From NCBI GenBank assembly GCA_003141455.1, contig PLMA01000031.1:3737-35982 (forward strand): DNA of 32,246 nt, written 5' to 3'. The translations under genes and the position numbers were made by a program. The DNA is from Chloroflexota bacterium. GTDB taxonomy: Bacteria; Chloroflexota; Limnocylindria; Limnocylindrales; CSP1-4. The notes below the pieces were generated by a model. That model did not search any database. It worked only from the letters and a program-made list of their open reading frames with translations, and was not told where the DNA came from. This document shows positions 1-7,674 of this stretch, in pieces (positions within the stretch are counted from its first letter, which is position 1; each line of letters begins with the position of its first letter).

Positions 1-97
1 CGGCGTGAAGGTCTGGATCTACAGGGGTGAGGTCCAGGAGGACAAGCCTCGCCGCGAGGTGGCCGTCCAGCCGGCCGCGATCGGGACGGTGGTGTAG
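1..97 (+). CDS. rpsC: 30S ribosomal protein S3, C-terminal end (partial)
   Basis: The first 97 bases read as the last 31 codons of S3 followed by TAG at 95-97. The segment [10 protein letters not shown] is the well-conserved C-terminal strand of bacterial S3, part of the mRNA entry-channel face of the small subunit. The rest of the gene lies upstream of the window. The stop is two bases before the rplP ATG at 100, which fits the usual rpsC-rplP order of the S10 operon. The tail after the conserved strand is short and ends in a Val-rich segment. Confidence 0.93.
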   Translation, partial: GVKVWIYRGEVQEDKPRREVAVQPAAIGTVV

Positions 98-99
98 CG

Positions 100-525
100 A
101 TGTTGATGCCCAAACGAGTAAAGCATCGCAAGGTCCAGCGAGGCCGGATGTCCGGCATCGCCAAGGGCGGCACCACCGTGGCCTTCGGCGAGTACGGCCT
201 GGCGACCACCGAGCCGGCCTGGATCACCAGCCGTCAGATCGAGGCTGCCCGACGCGCCATGACTCGTTCGGTCAAGCGCGGCGGCAAGATCTGGATCCGC
301 GTCTTTCCGGACAAGCCGGCGACCAAGAAGCCGGCCGAGACCCGAATGGGCTCCGGCAAGGGCGCGCCGGACCACTGGGTCGCCGTGGTCAAGCCCGGCC
401 GAATCCTTTTCGAGATGGCCGGCGTCGACAGCGCCGAGGCCATCGAGGCGATGCGTCTCGCCAGCCACAAGCTTCCGGTCGCTACCAGGGTCATCTTGAA
501 GGAAGGCCTGGCAGATGGACATTGA
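100..525 (+). CDS. rplP: 50S ribosomal protein L16
   Basis: This is a 141-aa protein, the normal length for bacterial L16. It opens with [17 protein letters not shown], the family's standard N-terminus, so the ATG at 100 is chosen over the one at 106. L16 binds 23S rRNA near the A-site tRNA elbow and the peptidyl transferase centre. Conserved segments include GEYGL near residue 30 and the ARRAM and [13 protein letters not shown] region around residues 50-72. The gene follows rpsC by 2 nt and overlaps the start of rpmC by 11 nt, so the two are probably translationally coupled. Confidence 0.97.
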   Translation: MLMPKRVKHRKVQRGRMSGIAKGGTTVAFGEYGLATTEPAWITSRQIEAARRAMTRSVKRGGKIWIRVFPDKPATKKPAETRMGSGKGAPDHWVAVVKPGRILFEMAGVDSAEAIEAMRLASHKLPVATRVILKEGLADGH

Positions 526-742
526 CAAGGTTCGAGCGCTCTCCGACGGGGAGCTCGACGAGCAGCTTCTTCAGGCCAAGCAAGACCTGTGGCAGGCTCG
601 TTTCCAGCTCACCACCCGCCAGTTGAAGGACTACAGCTCGATTCCCCAAGCCAGACGAACAATCGCGCGGATCCTCACCGTGCAGCGCGAGCGCCGCGAC
701 GTGCGCTCTCGAGCGGGCGCCGTGCCCGACAGCATGGCGTAA
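515..742 (+). CDS. rpmC: 50S ribosomal protein L29
   Basis: This 75-aa protein is slightly longer than the usual 60-70 aa of L29. L29 is a two-helix protein near the exit of the peptide tunnel, next to L23, where trigger factor and SRP dock. The family pattern is visible: the helix starting [15 protein letters not shown], the LWQARFQ motif in the first half, and a second helix with [15 protein letters not shown]. The start lies inside the end of rplP (11-nt overlap). The stop codon TAA at 740-742 overlaps the AAGGAG at 741-746 that serves rpsQ. Confidence 0.95.
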   Translation: MDIDKVRALSDGELDEQLLQAKQDLWQARFQLTTRQLKDYSSIPQARRTIARILTVQRERRDVRSRAGAVPDSMA

Positions 743-754
743 GGAGATCACGCG

Positions 755-1126
755 ATGGCAGGAGTAGCAGTGCAGGGAAAGCGGAAAACCAAGGTCGGGC
801 ACGTCGTCAGCGACAAGATGGACAAGACGATCGTCGTCTCCGTCGAGCGCATGACGCGGCATCCGCTGTACAAGCGGGTGATCCGCTTGACCAGCAAGTT
901 CAAGGCCCACGACGAAGACAACGAGGCGCACGTCGGCGACACGGTCCTGATCGAGGAGTCGCGACCGCTCTCAGCCACCAAGCGGTGGCGGCTCGTGAGC
1001 GTCGTCGCCCGCGCGGGTGAGGGTGCCACCGCCGAGCCGCTCGTGGAGGACGAGGCGACCGATGTCGCCATTCACGGCGCCGCCCACCCGGGTAAGCACA
1101 TCGCCGACCGGGAGGCTGCCGAATGA
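755..1126 (+). CDS. rpsQ: 30S ribosomal protein S17 with C-terminal extension
   Basis: S17 is a primary 16S rRNA binding protein with an OB fold. Residues 9-86 carry the family core: [19 protein letters not shown], the HPLYKRVIR strand and [13 protein letters not shown], followed by the KRWRL element. The total of 123 aa exceeds the common 80-90 aa because of a tail of roughly 37 residues rich in Ala, Glu and Asp. An AAGGAG at 741-746 lies 8 nt before the ATG, one of the clearest ribosome binding sites in the operon. The last codons overlap the rplN start as ATGA. Confidence 0.96.
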   Translation: MAGVAVQGKRKTKVGHVVSDKMDKTIVVSVERMTRHPLYKRVIRLTSKFKAHDEDNEAHVGDTVLIEESRPLSATKRWRLVSVVARAGEGATAEPLVEDEATDVAIHGAAHPGKHIADREAAE

Positions 1127-1491
1127 TCCAGCAGTACACCCGCCTCCGCGTCGCCGACAACACCGGCGCCCGGACGATCCAGTGCATCCGGATCATGGGC
1201 CGGTCGCGCAAGACGACCGCCGCCGTCGGTGACGTGATCATCGCCAGCGTCAAGCAGGCGATCCCGAACGCGCCGGTCAAGAAGGGCGACGTGGTTCGTG
1301 CGGTTGTCGTACGGACGGCTAAGGAATACGGCCGGCCGGACGGAAGCTATATCCGCTTCGACGAGAATGCCGCCGTCCTCATCAACAACCAGGGAAATCC
1401 CCGGGGCACTCGAATCTTCGGCCCCGTCGCCCGCGAGCTGCGGGACCGCAACTACATGAAGATCGTCTCCCTGGCGCCGGAGGTGCTGTGA
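1123..1491 (+). CDS. rplN: 50S ribosomal protein L14
   Basis: This 122-aa protein has the exact usual length of L14, a barrel protein at the subunit interface near the GTPase-factor side of the 50S. Recognisable segments are the start [19 protein letters not shown], then [13 protein letters not shown], the [13 protein letters not shown] strand, and [13 protein letters not shown] near the C-terminus. Its ATG overlaps the rpsQ stop (ATGA) and its TGA shares a base with the rplX ATG at 1491, so coupled translation with both neighbours is likely. Confidence 0.98.
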   Translation: MIQQYTRLRVADNTGARTIQCIRIMGRSRKTTAAVGDVIIASVKQAIPNAPVKKGDVVRAVVVRTAKEYGRPDGSYIRFDENAAVLINNQGNPRGTRIFGPVARELRDRNYMKIVSLAPEVL

Positions 1492-1922
1492 TGGCTGCGG
1501 AAAGGACCGCACCGTCCAACAAGGTGCCTGAGATCCGGAAGGGCGACACAGTCGTCGTGCTGCACGGCAAGGACGCCGGCAAGCGCGGCACGGTGGAGCG
1601 CGTTCTGCGCAACCCGGCCGCCAAGGAGAAGGCCGGCGGTCATTGGCGCCGAGTCGCGAGCCGGCCGCTCTCGGTTCTCATCTCGGGCATCAACATCGCC
1701 AAGCGCCACCAGAAGGCGCGGCCCCGGATGAGCCAGACGACCCAGGCCCCGGCCCAGCAGGGCGGCATCGTCGACAAGCCGATGCCGATCGACGCAAGCA
1801 ACGTGATGATCGTCTGCCCGCGCTGCGATCGGATCACGCGAGTCAAGCACGAGCGACTCGGCAGCGGCGAGAGCGTTCGCGTGTGCGGCCACTGCCGCGA
1901 GCAGCTGGAGGCACAGGCATGA
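1491..1922 (+). CDS. rplX: 50S ribosomal protein L24 with inserted loop and zinc ribbon
   Basis: This is a 143-aa protein against about 105 aa for typical L24. The KOW motif ([21 protein letters not shown], residues 15-35) and [10 protein letters not shown] (64-73) identify L24, an initiator of 50S assembly near the tunnel exit. Between them is an insert of about 19 residues (roughly 42-60) rich in Lys and Arg. The C-terminus has CPRC (Cys109, Cys112) and CGHC (Cys132, Cys135), a four-cysteine zinc ribbon as seen in Thermus-type L24. I take the ATG at 1491 rather than the GTG at 1488, because it gives a standard stop-start overlap with rplN. Confidence 0.94.
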   Translation: MAAERTAPSNKVPEIRKGDTVVVLHGKDAGKRGTVERVLRNPAAKEKAGGHWRRVASRPLSVLISGINIAKRHQKARPRMSQTTQAPAQQGGIVDKPMPIDASNVMIVCPRCDRITRVKHERLGSGESVRVCGHCREQLEAQA

Positions 1923-2461
1923 GCGGCAGCCTGCAGCAGCGCTACAAGGAAGAAGCGGCGCCGGCGCTCCTGAAGCAGTTCGGCTACTCCAATCGGCTGG
2001 AGATCCCGCGGCTCTCCAAGATCGTGGTCAACATCGGTCTGGGAGAGGCGCTCACCAACCCCAAGGCGGTCGATGCCGCCGTGGGCGATCTGGCCGCGAT
2101 CACCGGCCAGCATCCGGTGACCACCAAGGCCAGGCGCTCGATCGCGCAGTTCCGCCTGCGGACCGGCAACACGATCGGCGCCCGGGTCACTCTTCGGGGA
2201 GATAGGATGTGGGACTTCCTCGAGCGGCTCACGCGGCTCGCACTGCCCCGCATGCGCGACTTCCACGGCGTCCCGTCGAAGTCCTTCGACGGGCGCGGCA
2301 ACTACTCACTGGGGCTTCGGGAGCAGCTGGCATTCCCGGAGATTGACTACGACAAGGTGGACCGTCTCCGCGGGCTGGAGATCAGCATCGTGACGACGGC
2401 GAAGACCGACGAGGAATCGAAGCGACTGCTCGAACTCCTCGGCATGCCCTTCGCCGGCTAG
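1919..2461 (+). CDS. rplE: 50S ribosomal protein L5
   Basis: This 180-aa protein matches the normal length of L5, which binds 5S rRNA and contacts P-site tRNA. Visible family segments are [16 protein letters not shown] (about residues 32-47), the [18 protein letters not shown] stretch, RMWDFLERL and the region LPRMRDFHG. The C-terminal strand reads [16 protein letters not shown]. The reading frame is open further upstream inside rplX, but the conserved N-terminus begins at the ATG at 1919, which overlaps the rplX stop as ATGA. Confidence 0.97.
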   Translation: MSGSLQQRYKEEAAPALLKQFGYSNRLEIPRLSKIVVNIGLGEALTNPKAVDAAVGDLAAITGQHPVTTKARRSIAQFRLRTGNTIGARVTLRGDRMWDFLERLTRLALPRMRDFHGVPSKSFDGRGNYSLGLREQLAFPEIDYDKVDRLRGLEISIVTTAKTDEESKRLLELLGMPFAG

Positions 2462-2480
2462 GCGCGGGGAGGGAGAAGCC

Positions 2481-2666
2481 ATGGCCAAGAAGTCGATGAT
2501 CGCCAAAGCGAAGCGAACGCCGCGGTTCAAGGTACGGACCTACCACCGCTGCTTCGTCTGCGGTCGGCCGCGCGCCTTCATTCGCCGGTTCGGACTGTGC
2601 CGTATCTGCTTCCGAGAGCGAGCGCTCCTCGGCGAGCTGCCCGGCGTCACCAAGTCGAGTTGGTAG
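2481..2666 (+). CDS. rpsN: 30S ribosomal protein S14, zinc-binding type Z
   Basis: At 61 aa this is the short zinc-containing form of S14, a protein of the 30S head. The zinc ligands are Cys24, Cys27, Cys40 and Cys43 (CFVC and CRIC). The N-terminus [12 protein letters not shown] and the C-terminal [11 protein letters not shown] are both characteristic. A purine-rich GGGAGGGAG just before the ATG is a strong ribosome binding site. A single zinc-type copy implies S14 supply depends on zinc unless a zinc-free paralogue exists elsewhere. It sits in the normal spc position between rplE and rpsH. Confidence 0.97.
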   Translation: MAKKSMIAKAKRTPRFKVRTYHRCFVCGRPRAFIRRFGLCRICFRERALLGELPGVTKSSW

Positions 2667-2670
2667 AGAT

Positions 2671-3069
2671 ATGAACGTCTCCGATCCGATTGCGGACATG
2701 CTGACGCGCATCCGCAACGCGTCGCGGGCGCGGCACGCCGACGTCGTCGTTCCGGCCTCGCGGACCAAGCGGCAGATCGCCCGAATCCTTCTGGAGGAGG
2801 GCTTCATCGCCGAGGTTCGCGAGGAGCACGAGGGCGCTCGTCAGGTGCTTCGCGTCACGCTCAAGTACGTCGATGGCAAGGCGCCAGTCGTCTCGGGCCT
2901 GAAGCGCATCAGCAAGCCCGGCCTGCGCGTGTATGCGCGCAAGACCGAGATTCCCCGGGTGCTCGGGGGGCTCGGCCTCGTCATCGTCAGCACCAGCCAG
3001 GGAATCATGACCGGCGCTCAGGCCTACAAGGCCCAGCTCGGTGGTGAAGTCCTGGCCTACGTCTGGTAG
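2671..3069 (+). CDS. rpsH: 30S ribosomal protein S8
   Basis: This 132-aa protein has the standard length of S8, a primary binder of the central domain of 16S rRNA and, in E. coli, the translational repressor of the spc operon. The N-terminus [20 protein letters not shown] is diagnostic. The C-terminal half includes [20 protein letters not shown] and then [13 protein letters not shown], the conserved rRNA-binding loop with the STS motif. It begins 4 nt after the rpsN stop with no strong ribosome binding site, so it may depend on coupling. Confidence 0.97.
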   Translation: MNVSDPIADMLTRIRNASRARHADVVVPASRTKRQIARILLEEGFIAEVREEHEGARQVLRVTLKYVDGKAPVVSGLKRISKPGLRVYARKTEIPRVLGGLGLVIVSTSQGIMTGAQAYKAQLGGEVLAYVW

Positions 3070-3076
3070 GCCGGCG

Positions 3077-3628
3077 ATGTCGCGTATTGGACGACTGCCG
3101 ATCTCCGTTCCGCCCAGCGTCGATGTCTCCATCGTTGGACGGAACATCACCGTGGTGGGCCCCAAGGGCACGCTCAGCCGCGCCCTCCATCCCGACATGC
3201 ACGTCTCGATGGAGGGTTCCATGATCATCGTGGAACGACCCACCGAGGCCAAGCACCACAAGCAGCTGCACGGCCTGACCCGAACGCTCGTCGCCAACAT
3301 GGTGATCGGCGTGACCGATGGCTATCGCAAGGCGCTCGAGATCACCGGCGTCGGCTACCGGGCCTCCAGAGTCGGGGACAAGCTGCAGCTGAACCTTGGC
3401 TACAGCCACCCGATCGAGATCGCGCCACCGGCCGGCATCAGCTTCGAGCTCGAGAGTCCGATCCGCCTGGCGGTCGTCGGAATCGACAAGGAGCTGGTCG
3501 GGCAAGTCGCGGCCCAGGTTCGGGCCGCGCGCAAGCCGGAGCCCTACAAGGGCAAGGGTGTCCACTACCTCGGCGAGCAGATCCGCCGCAAGGCCGGCAA
3601 GGCCGGCAAGATCGGCGGCAAGAAGTGA
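3077..3628 (+). CDS. rplF: 50S ribosomal protein L6
   Basis: This 183-aa protein matches bacterial L6, which lies near the sarcin-ricin loop and the factor-binding site. The reading frame is open from 3041, but the family N-terminus [12 protein letters not shown] begins at the ATG at 3077, 7 nt after the rpsH stop. The two L6 repeats are visible: [12 protein letters not shown] in the first, and [20 protein letters not shown] in the second. The signature [15 protein letters not shown] is near the C-terminus, followed by a Gly/Lys tail. A strong stem-loop lies between this gene and rplR. Confidence 0.97.
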   Translation: MSRIGRLPISVPPSVDVSIVGRNITVVGPKGTLSRALHPDMHVSMEGSMIIVERPTEAKHHKQLHGLTRTLVANMVIGVTDGYRKALEITGVGYRASRVGDKLQLNLGYSHPIEIAPPAGISFELESPIRLAVVGIDKELVGQVAAQVRAARKPEPYKGKGVHYLGEQIRRKAGKAGKIGGKK

Positions 3629-3642
3629 GCCCATTGACGAAG

Positions 3643-3666
3643 CATCAATCGCTTCGGCGGTTGATG
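3643..3666 (+). promoter_or_regulatory. 10-bp stem with UUCG tetraloop before rplR
   Basis: In the 52-nt gap between rplF and rplR, bases 3643-3652 pair with 3657-3666 around the loop TTCG (3653-3656). Nine pairs are Watson-Crick and one is a T-G wobble. A C-G pair closes the loop, the arrangement that makes UUCG loops exceptionally stable. The last stem base is the first G of GGAGG (3666-3670), the rplR ribosome binding site. No T-run follows, so it does not look like a terminator. It may shape translation of rplR or protect an RNA end; the role is inference. Confidence 0.7.
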
Positions 3667-3680
3667 GAGGAATCAGCACG

Positions 3681-4043
3681 ATGACGCAGGTCGACAGCCG
3701 CGGAGGCGCGCGCCAGAAGCGGCACGAGCGGATCAGGCTTCGCCTCTCGGGCTCGCCCGAGCGGCCGCGCCTGGCGGTCTTCCGCAGCATCAACAACATC
3801 TATGCCCAGGTAATAGACGACAAGTCCGGCAGGACTCTGGCAGCTGCCTCCAGCCTGGAAAAGGAGCTGAAGGCCGCCGGCCAGAAGAAGAGCGACGAAG
3901 CGAAGCTCGTCGGTCGCTTGATCGCCGAACGCGCCCGGAGCGCGGGGATCGAGCGCGTCGTCTTCGACCGGGCCGGATTCAGATACCACGGGCGGATCAA
4001 GTCCCTGGCCGACGCCGCCCGCGAAGCCGGCCTCGAGTTCTGA
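3681..4043 (+). CDS. rplR: 50S ribosomal protein L18
   Basis: This 120-aa protein has the usual length of L18, which binds 5S rRNA with L5. The Arg/Lys-rich N-terminus contains [14 protein letters not shown], then [21 protein letters not shown], the defining family block. [24 protein letters not shown] and [22 protein letters not shown] complete it. The ATG at 3681 is chosen because GGAGG at 3666-3670 precedes it by 10 nt and the conserved sequence starts just after. The ribosome binding site abuts the stem-loop at 3643-3666. Confidence 0.97.
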   Translation: MTQVDSRGGARQKRHERIRLRLSGSPERPRLAVFRSINNIYAQVIDDKSGRTLAAASSLEKELKAAGQKKSDEAKLVGRLIAERARSAGIERVVFDRAGFRYHGRIKSLADAAREAGLEF

Positions 4044-4061
4044 CGCGAAGGAGCTGATCAC

Positions 4062-4595
4062 TTGGCCAGGATTGATCCGAACAAGCTGACGCTCGAAGAG
4101 CGCGTCGTCCAAATCAACCGAGTGGCGAAGGTCGTAAAGGGCGGCCGTCGCTTCAGTTTCAGCGCCATCGTCGTCGTGGGCGACGGGGCCGGTCACGTGG
4201 GCGTCGGCCTGGGCAAGGCCGGCGAGGTGCCCGAGTCCATCCGCAAGGGCGTCGAGGACGCAAAGAAGAACATCATCAGGATCCCGATGGTCGGCACGAC
4301 CATTCCGCACGAGGTCCGTCACGACTTCGGCGCCTCCAGGATCATGCTCAAGCCGGCCTCTCAAGGCACCGGCGTCATCGCCGGCGGTGCCGTTCGTGCC
4401 GTCGTCGAGGCAGCTGGCATCCGCGACATCCTGGCCAAGGTCTTTGGGTCCACCAACCCCGTCAACGTGACGCGGGGCACGCTCGAGGCTCTGGCGAGCC
4501 TGCACTCGGCCGAGGAGCTGAGCGCCCGACGTGGCGTTCGCGTCCGGTCCGTCGTGCCGGGCCAGCCTTCCGTGGAGGTGGCCGGTGGCCGGTAA
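4062..4595 (+). CDS. rpsE: 30S ribosomal protein S5
   Basis: This 177-aa protein is normal for S5, which lines the mRNA entry channel and affects decoding fidelity. The start is TTG at 4062, supported by AAGGAG at 4048-4053 and by the family N-terminus [20 protein letters not shown] right after it. The double-stranded-RNA-like domain has [20 protein letters not shown]; the C-terminal domain has [19 protein letters not shown] and [16 protein letters not shown]. The end overlaps rpmD by 11 nt. Confidence 0.97.
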   Translation: MARIDPNKLTLEERVVQINRVAKVVKGGRRFSFSAIVVVGDGAGHVGVGLGKAGEVPESIRKGVEDAKKNIIRIPMVGTTIPHEVRHDFGASRIMLKPASQGTGVIAGGAVRAVVEAAGIRDILAKVFGSTNPVNVTRGTLEALASLHSAEELSARRGVRVRSVVPGQPSVEVAGGR

Positions 4596-4794
4596 GCTGC
4601 GAGTGACCCAGACCAGGAGCACGATCAGCCACATCGCCCGCAATCGCGGCACGATTCGGGCGCTCGGCCTGCGTGGCATCGGCGACACCGTCGAAGTGCC
4701 CGACAACGACGCCACGCGAGGGATGGTCCGTCAGGTCCGCTTCCTCGTCGAGGTGGAGGAGTTGCCCGAGGGCGGGCCCGAGGAGAAGCGATGA
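4585..4794 (+). CDS. rpmD: 50S ribosomal protein L30
   Basis: L30 is a small 50S protein next to 5S rRNA; here it is 69 aa, slightly longer than the usual 60. The start is taken at GTG 4585, inside the end of rpsE, because GGAGG lies at 4574-4578 and translation from there reads [13 protein letters not shown], the expected first strand. The motif [26 protein letters not shown] is diagnostic, and [15 protein letters not shown] closes the core. An acidic tail GGPEEKR follows. Its stop overlaps the rplO start as ATGA. Confidence 0.95.
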   Translation: MAGKLRVTQTRSTISHIARNRGTIRALGLRGIGDTVEVPDNDATRGMVRQVRFLVEVEELPEGGPEEKR

Positions 4795-5597
4795 AGCTGC
4801 ATGACCTGCGCCCGGCCGAGGGCGCCCATCGGCCGCGCACCCGCGTGGGCCGGGGGATCGCCGGCGGCAAGGGCAAGACCGCCGGGCGTGGCACCAAAGG
4901 TCAGAAGTCGCGAACCGGCGGCACGATCCAGCCGTGGTTCGAGGGCGGCCAGACCCCGATCCACGTTCGCCTGCCCAAGCTGCGCGGCTTCAAGAACAAG
5001 TTCCGCGTCGAGTACGAGATAGTGAACGTGGGTCGTATCTCGGCGCTCGCCGAGACCGGCGTCCTCGACCTGCCCGAGCTCGAAGGCAAGGGCGCCAAGA
5101 CCGCCAAGTCGGTCAAGGCGGCTCCGGTCACGGTAACCCCGGACATCCTGGCCGCGGCAGGGCTGATTCGGTCGCTCGACAAGCCTCTCAAGATCCTCGG
5201 CCACGGCGACGTCACGAGGCCGATCTTCATCCTGGCCGACGCGTTCAGCAAGAGCGCCACGGCCAAGATCGAGGCGGCCGGCGGCACGGCCCAGGTGCTC
5301 GAGTTCCCGGCTGGGGACGAGGCCGACATGGCCGGCGAGACCTACAAAGCCGACGAAACCGAAGAGACGGACAAGGCCGCCGAGACCGACGCGCCGGTCG
5401 CTCCGACCAAGAAACGGGCGGCACGGGCGGCTTCGGCCGACGCGCCGGTCGCGCCCACAAAGCCACGGCCTGCACGGGCGGTTTCGGCCGACGCGCCGGT
5501 CGCTCCGACCAAGAAACGGGCGGCACGGGCGGTTTCGGCCGCCGCGGACACCCTCCCCCCGACGAGCCCGGCCGACGAGACCGGCTCGGAAGCATAG
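4791..5597 (+). CDS. rplO: 50S ribosomal protein L15 with long repeat-bearing C-terminal tail
   Basis: Residues 1 to about 180 are a recognisable L15, a late-assembly protein threaded into 23S r[19 protein letters not shown], the Gly/Arg/Lys-rich segment to about residue 45, then [14 protein letters not shown]. At 268 aa it is far longer than the usual 145-150 aa. After about residue 180 comes an acidic stretch ([19 protein letters not shown]), then three 17-residue repeats at residues 200-250 with core [15 protein letters not shown], then a Pro/Thr/Glu end. The tail is in frame and ends at a normal stop before secY. Its mixed acidic and basic character suggests a disordered extension outside the rRNA core. 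Confidence 0.95.
   Translation: MKLHDLRPAEGAHRPRTRVGRGIAGGKGKTAGRGTKGQKSRTGGTIQPWFEGGQTPIHVRLPKLRGFKNKFRVEYEIVNVGRISALAETGVLDLPELEGKGAKTAKSVKAAPVTVTPDILAAAGLIRSLDKPLKILGHGDVTRPIFILADAFSKSATAKIEAAGGTAQVLEFPAGDEADMAGETYKADETEETDKAAETDAPVAPTKKRAARAASADAPVAPTKPRPARAVSADAPVAPTKKRAARAVSAAADTLPPTSPADETGSEA
5388..5540 (+). repeat. Three tandem 51-nt units inside rplO
   Basis: Units run 5388-5438, 5439-5489 and 5490-5540, each exactly 51 nt, so the reading frame is kept. Each unit begins GACGCGCCGGTCGC and ends TTCGGCC. Units 1 and 3 are almost identical, while unit 2 differs around the Lys-Lys codons (KPRPARA instead of KKRAARA). Together they encode three copies of [17 protein letters not shown]. 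High nucleotide identity points to recent duplication or slippage. Confidence 0.93.
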
Positions 5598-5612
5598 AAG
5601 GGCGCCTGAGCA

Positions 5613-6932
5613 ATGCTCGAGTCGATGCTGAACGCGTTCCGCGCTCCGGATATCCGCAAGCGGATCCTGTTCGTGCTGGTGGTCCTGGTGGTCTACCGTG
5701 CTCTGGCGCACGTTCTGATCCCGGGCATCAACATCAAAGGACTGGAGTCCCAGAGTAGCGGCAGCGGCTTCTTCGACCTGTTGTCGCTCTTCTCGGGCGG
5801 CGACGTGCGGCGCATGTCGATCGTCGGACTCGGGCTGAACCCATACATCAACGCCACGATCATCATGCAGATCCTGCAGTCGACGATTCCGTCGCTGCAG
5901 GCCCTGAGCCGAGAAGGCGAGTACGGCCGCAACAAGATCACGAGCTACTCGCGCATGCTCGCCGTGCCGCTGGCCGCACTCCAAGCCTACGGCATCCTGG
6001 CCTTCGTCCAGAACGACCTGCTCCGAACCTCGGGCGTCCAGGCCTTTACGACCAACTTCAGCTTCGAGACCTACCAGAGCCTGACTCAGATCCTGGCGCT
6101 GACCGTCGGCTCGGTGGTACTGATGTGGCTGGGCGAGCTGATCACCGAGAAGGGGATCGGCAACGGCATCAGCTTCATCATCTTCGCCGGCATCGTGTCG
6201 CGCGCTCCGAGTACGGTCGGGTCGTTCTTCAACAGCCCGGATTGGCTCGAGCTGTTCGCCTTCGGCATCGTCGGCCTGATCATCGTCTTCGTCATCATCT
6301 TCGTCCAGGAAGGGCAGCGCCGGATCCCAATCCAGTACGCCAACCGTGTTCGTGGCCACCGGATATACCAGGGCGGCTCCACGTTCTTGCCGTTGAGAGT
6401 GAACATGGCGGGCGTCATCCCGATCATCTTCGCCATCAGCATCCTGCTCTTCCCGGTTCAGATCGCATCCTATTTCACGAACTCGAATGTCGGCTGGGTG
6501 AGGGACTTCTCGTTCGGCATCGTCTCCTGGTTGGACACGCGCCAACCGCTCTACCTGAGCCTGTACTTCCTGCTGACATTCGCGTTCGCCTTCTTCTACA
6601 CCTTCATCGTCTTCAAGCCCGATGAGACGGCAAACAACCTGCGCAAATCCGGCGGGTTCATCCCGGGCATCAGACCCGGCCAGCCGACTGAGGACTACCT
6701 CAGACGCGTTGCCCTCCGGATCACCGTCGCCGGCGCCATATTCGTGGCTTCTGTCGCGGTCCTTCCGATGGTCATCGCGGCCTTGCCGATGTTCAAGAAC
6801 CTGGAGAGCGCCGGCATAGGCGTCGGCCTGGGAGGTACGAGCGTGCTGATCGTCGTCAGCGTGGTCGTCGAGACGATGAAGCAACTCGAGGCCCAGTTGA
6901 TGATGCGCAGCTACGAGGGGTTCATCAGGTGA
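5613..6932 (+). CDS. secY: Protein translocase subunit SecY
   Basis: This 439-aa, strongly hydrophobic protein fits the ten-helix SecY channel, which passes secreted proteins across the membrane and inserts membrane proteins together with SecE and SecG. Identifying segments are the N-terminal MLNAFRAPDIRKRILFVLVV, the plug region around SSGSGFFDLLSLFSGG, GLNPYINATIIMQIL, GEYGRNKITSYSR, the helix with GIGNGISFIIFAGI and the cytosolic loop QEGQRRIPIQYANRV. The C-terminal QLEAQLMMRSYEGFIR is conserved. It follows rplO by 15 nt; its TGA overlaps the adk GTG. This is the standard spc placement. Confidence 0.98.
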   Translation: MLESMLNAFRAPDIRKRILFVLVVLVVYRALAHVLIPGINIKGLESQSSGSGFFDLLSLFSGGDVRRMSIVGLGLNPYINATIIMQILQSTIPSLQALSREGEYGRNKITSYSRMLAVPLAALQAYGILAFVQNDLLRTSGVQAFTTNFSFETYQSLTQILALTVGSVVLMWLGELITEKGIGNGISFIIFAGIVSRAPSTVGSFFNSPDWLELFAFGIVGLIIVFVIIFVQEGQRRIPIQYANRVRGHRIYQGGSTFLPLRVNMAGVIPIIFAISILLFPVQIASYFTNSNVGWVRDFSFGIVSWLDTRQPLYLSLYFLLTFAFAFFYTFIVFKPDETANNLRKSGGFIPGIRPGQPTEDYLRRVALRITVAGAIFVASVAVLPMVIAALPMFKNLESAGIGVGLGGTSVLIVVSVVVETMKQLEAQLMMRSYEGFIR

Positions 6933-7663
6933 CGTCGTCGATCGGCCGCGACTCGCCCATCGGGAGTAGCTCGCCCATCGGGCGTAACTCGCCTATCGGA
7001 CGAGTCGTCGTCCTGCTGGGCGCTCCCGGCGCGGGCAAGGGGACGCAGGCTCAGATCCTATCGAAACGACTGGGCCTCGCCCACGTCGCCACCGGCGATC
7101 TGTTCCGGGCGGCCGTGCGAGATGAGACGCCGCTCGGTACCGTAGCCAAGGCCTACATGGACCGTGGCGAGCTCGTGCCGGACACGGTCACGATCAAGAT
7201 GCTCCTGGAACGCCTCTCCAAGCCGGACGCGGCGGCCGGCATCCTGCTCGACGGCTTTCCGCGCAACACCGCTCAGGCCGATGCCCTGGACAAGGCTCTG
7301 GCCGAGGCGGGCGGGAGCGTGGACATAGCGCCGTACATCGAGGTTCCGGAGTCGGATCTGGTGGCTCGTCTCAGCGGTCGCTGGATCTGCCGCGCCGAGG
7401 GTCATCCGTACCACGAGCAGGCAAATCCGCCTCTCGTTGCCGGCGTCTGCGACATCGACGGTTCGGAACTCTACCAGCGCACGGACGACCAGCCGGCGAC
7501 CGTCCAGGCACGTCTTCGTCAACAGCTCGGCGCCCTGGCCGAAGTCGTCGCTTACTACCGAGATCGTGGCCTGCTCAAGCCCGTCGATGGGCGTCGTGGG
7601 ATCGACGGGGTCAGCGAGGACCTGTTCGCCTCCATAGCCGCCGCGACCGGCACGCAGGGCTGA
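6929..7663 (+). CDS. adk: Adenylate kinase with repeat-bearing N-terminus and altered lid
   Basis: Adenylate kinase converts ATP and AMP to two ADP. The P-loop GAPGAGKGTQ is at residues 31-40, the AMP-binding GDLFR at 56-60 and DGFPRN at 108-113. The lid has Cys154, Glu157, Cys174 and Asp177. The spacing matches the C-C-C-D zinc lid of Bacillus subtilis (130, 133, 150, 153), but the second Cys is Glu. Family proteins normally start at the strand just before the P-loop; here 25 extra residues hold four SPIGRx-like hexads. The GTG at 6929 overlaps the secY stop, and I see no other standard start before the P-loop. Confidence 0.95.
   Translation: MTSSIGRDSPIGSSSPIGRNSPIGRVVVLLGAPGAGKGTQAQILSKRLGLAHVATGDLFRAAVRDETPLGTVAKAYMDRGELVPDTVTIKMLLERLSKPDAAAGILLDGFPRNTAQADALDKALAEAGGSVDIAPYIEVPESDLVARLSGRWICRAEGHPYHEQANPPLVAGVCDIDGSELYQRTDDQPATVQARLRQQLGALAEVVAYYRDRGLLKPVDGRRGIDGVSEDLFASIAAATGTQG
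6935..7003 (+). repeat. Degenerate 18-nt tandem repeat at the adk N-terminus
   Basis: Four units of 18 nt begin at 6935, 6953, 6971 and 6989, the last cut to 15 nt. They encode SSIGRD, SPIGSS, SPIGRN and SPIGR. The 12-nt core TCGCCCATCGGG is identical at 6953-6964 and 6971-6982 and has two changes at 6989-7000. The array lies wholly between the start codon and the first core strand of Adk. Confidence 0.85.
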
Positions 7664-7674
7664 GGGCCGAGCCG

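Noticed and set aside
5388..5540. Regulatory binding array (iterons) in the L15 repeats
   Set aside because: The 51-nt unit keeps frame, encodes a regular peptide repeat and lies in coding DNA with no replication genes nearby.
4731..6884. Long open frame of 717 codons on the - strand across rpmD, rplO and secY
   Set aside because: It is the antisense shadow of conserved genes. Its product is highly charged and repetitive, and it reflects GC-rich codons plus the L15 repeats rather than a real gene.
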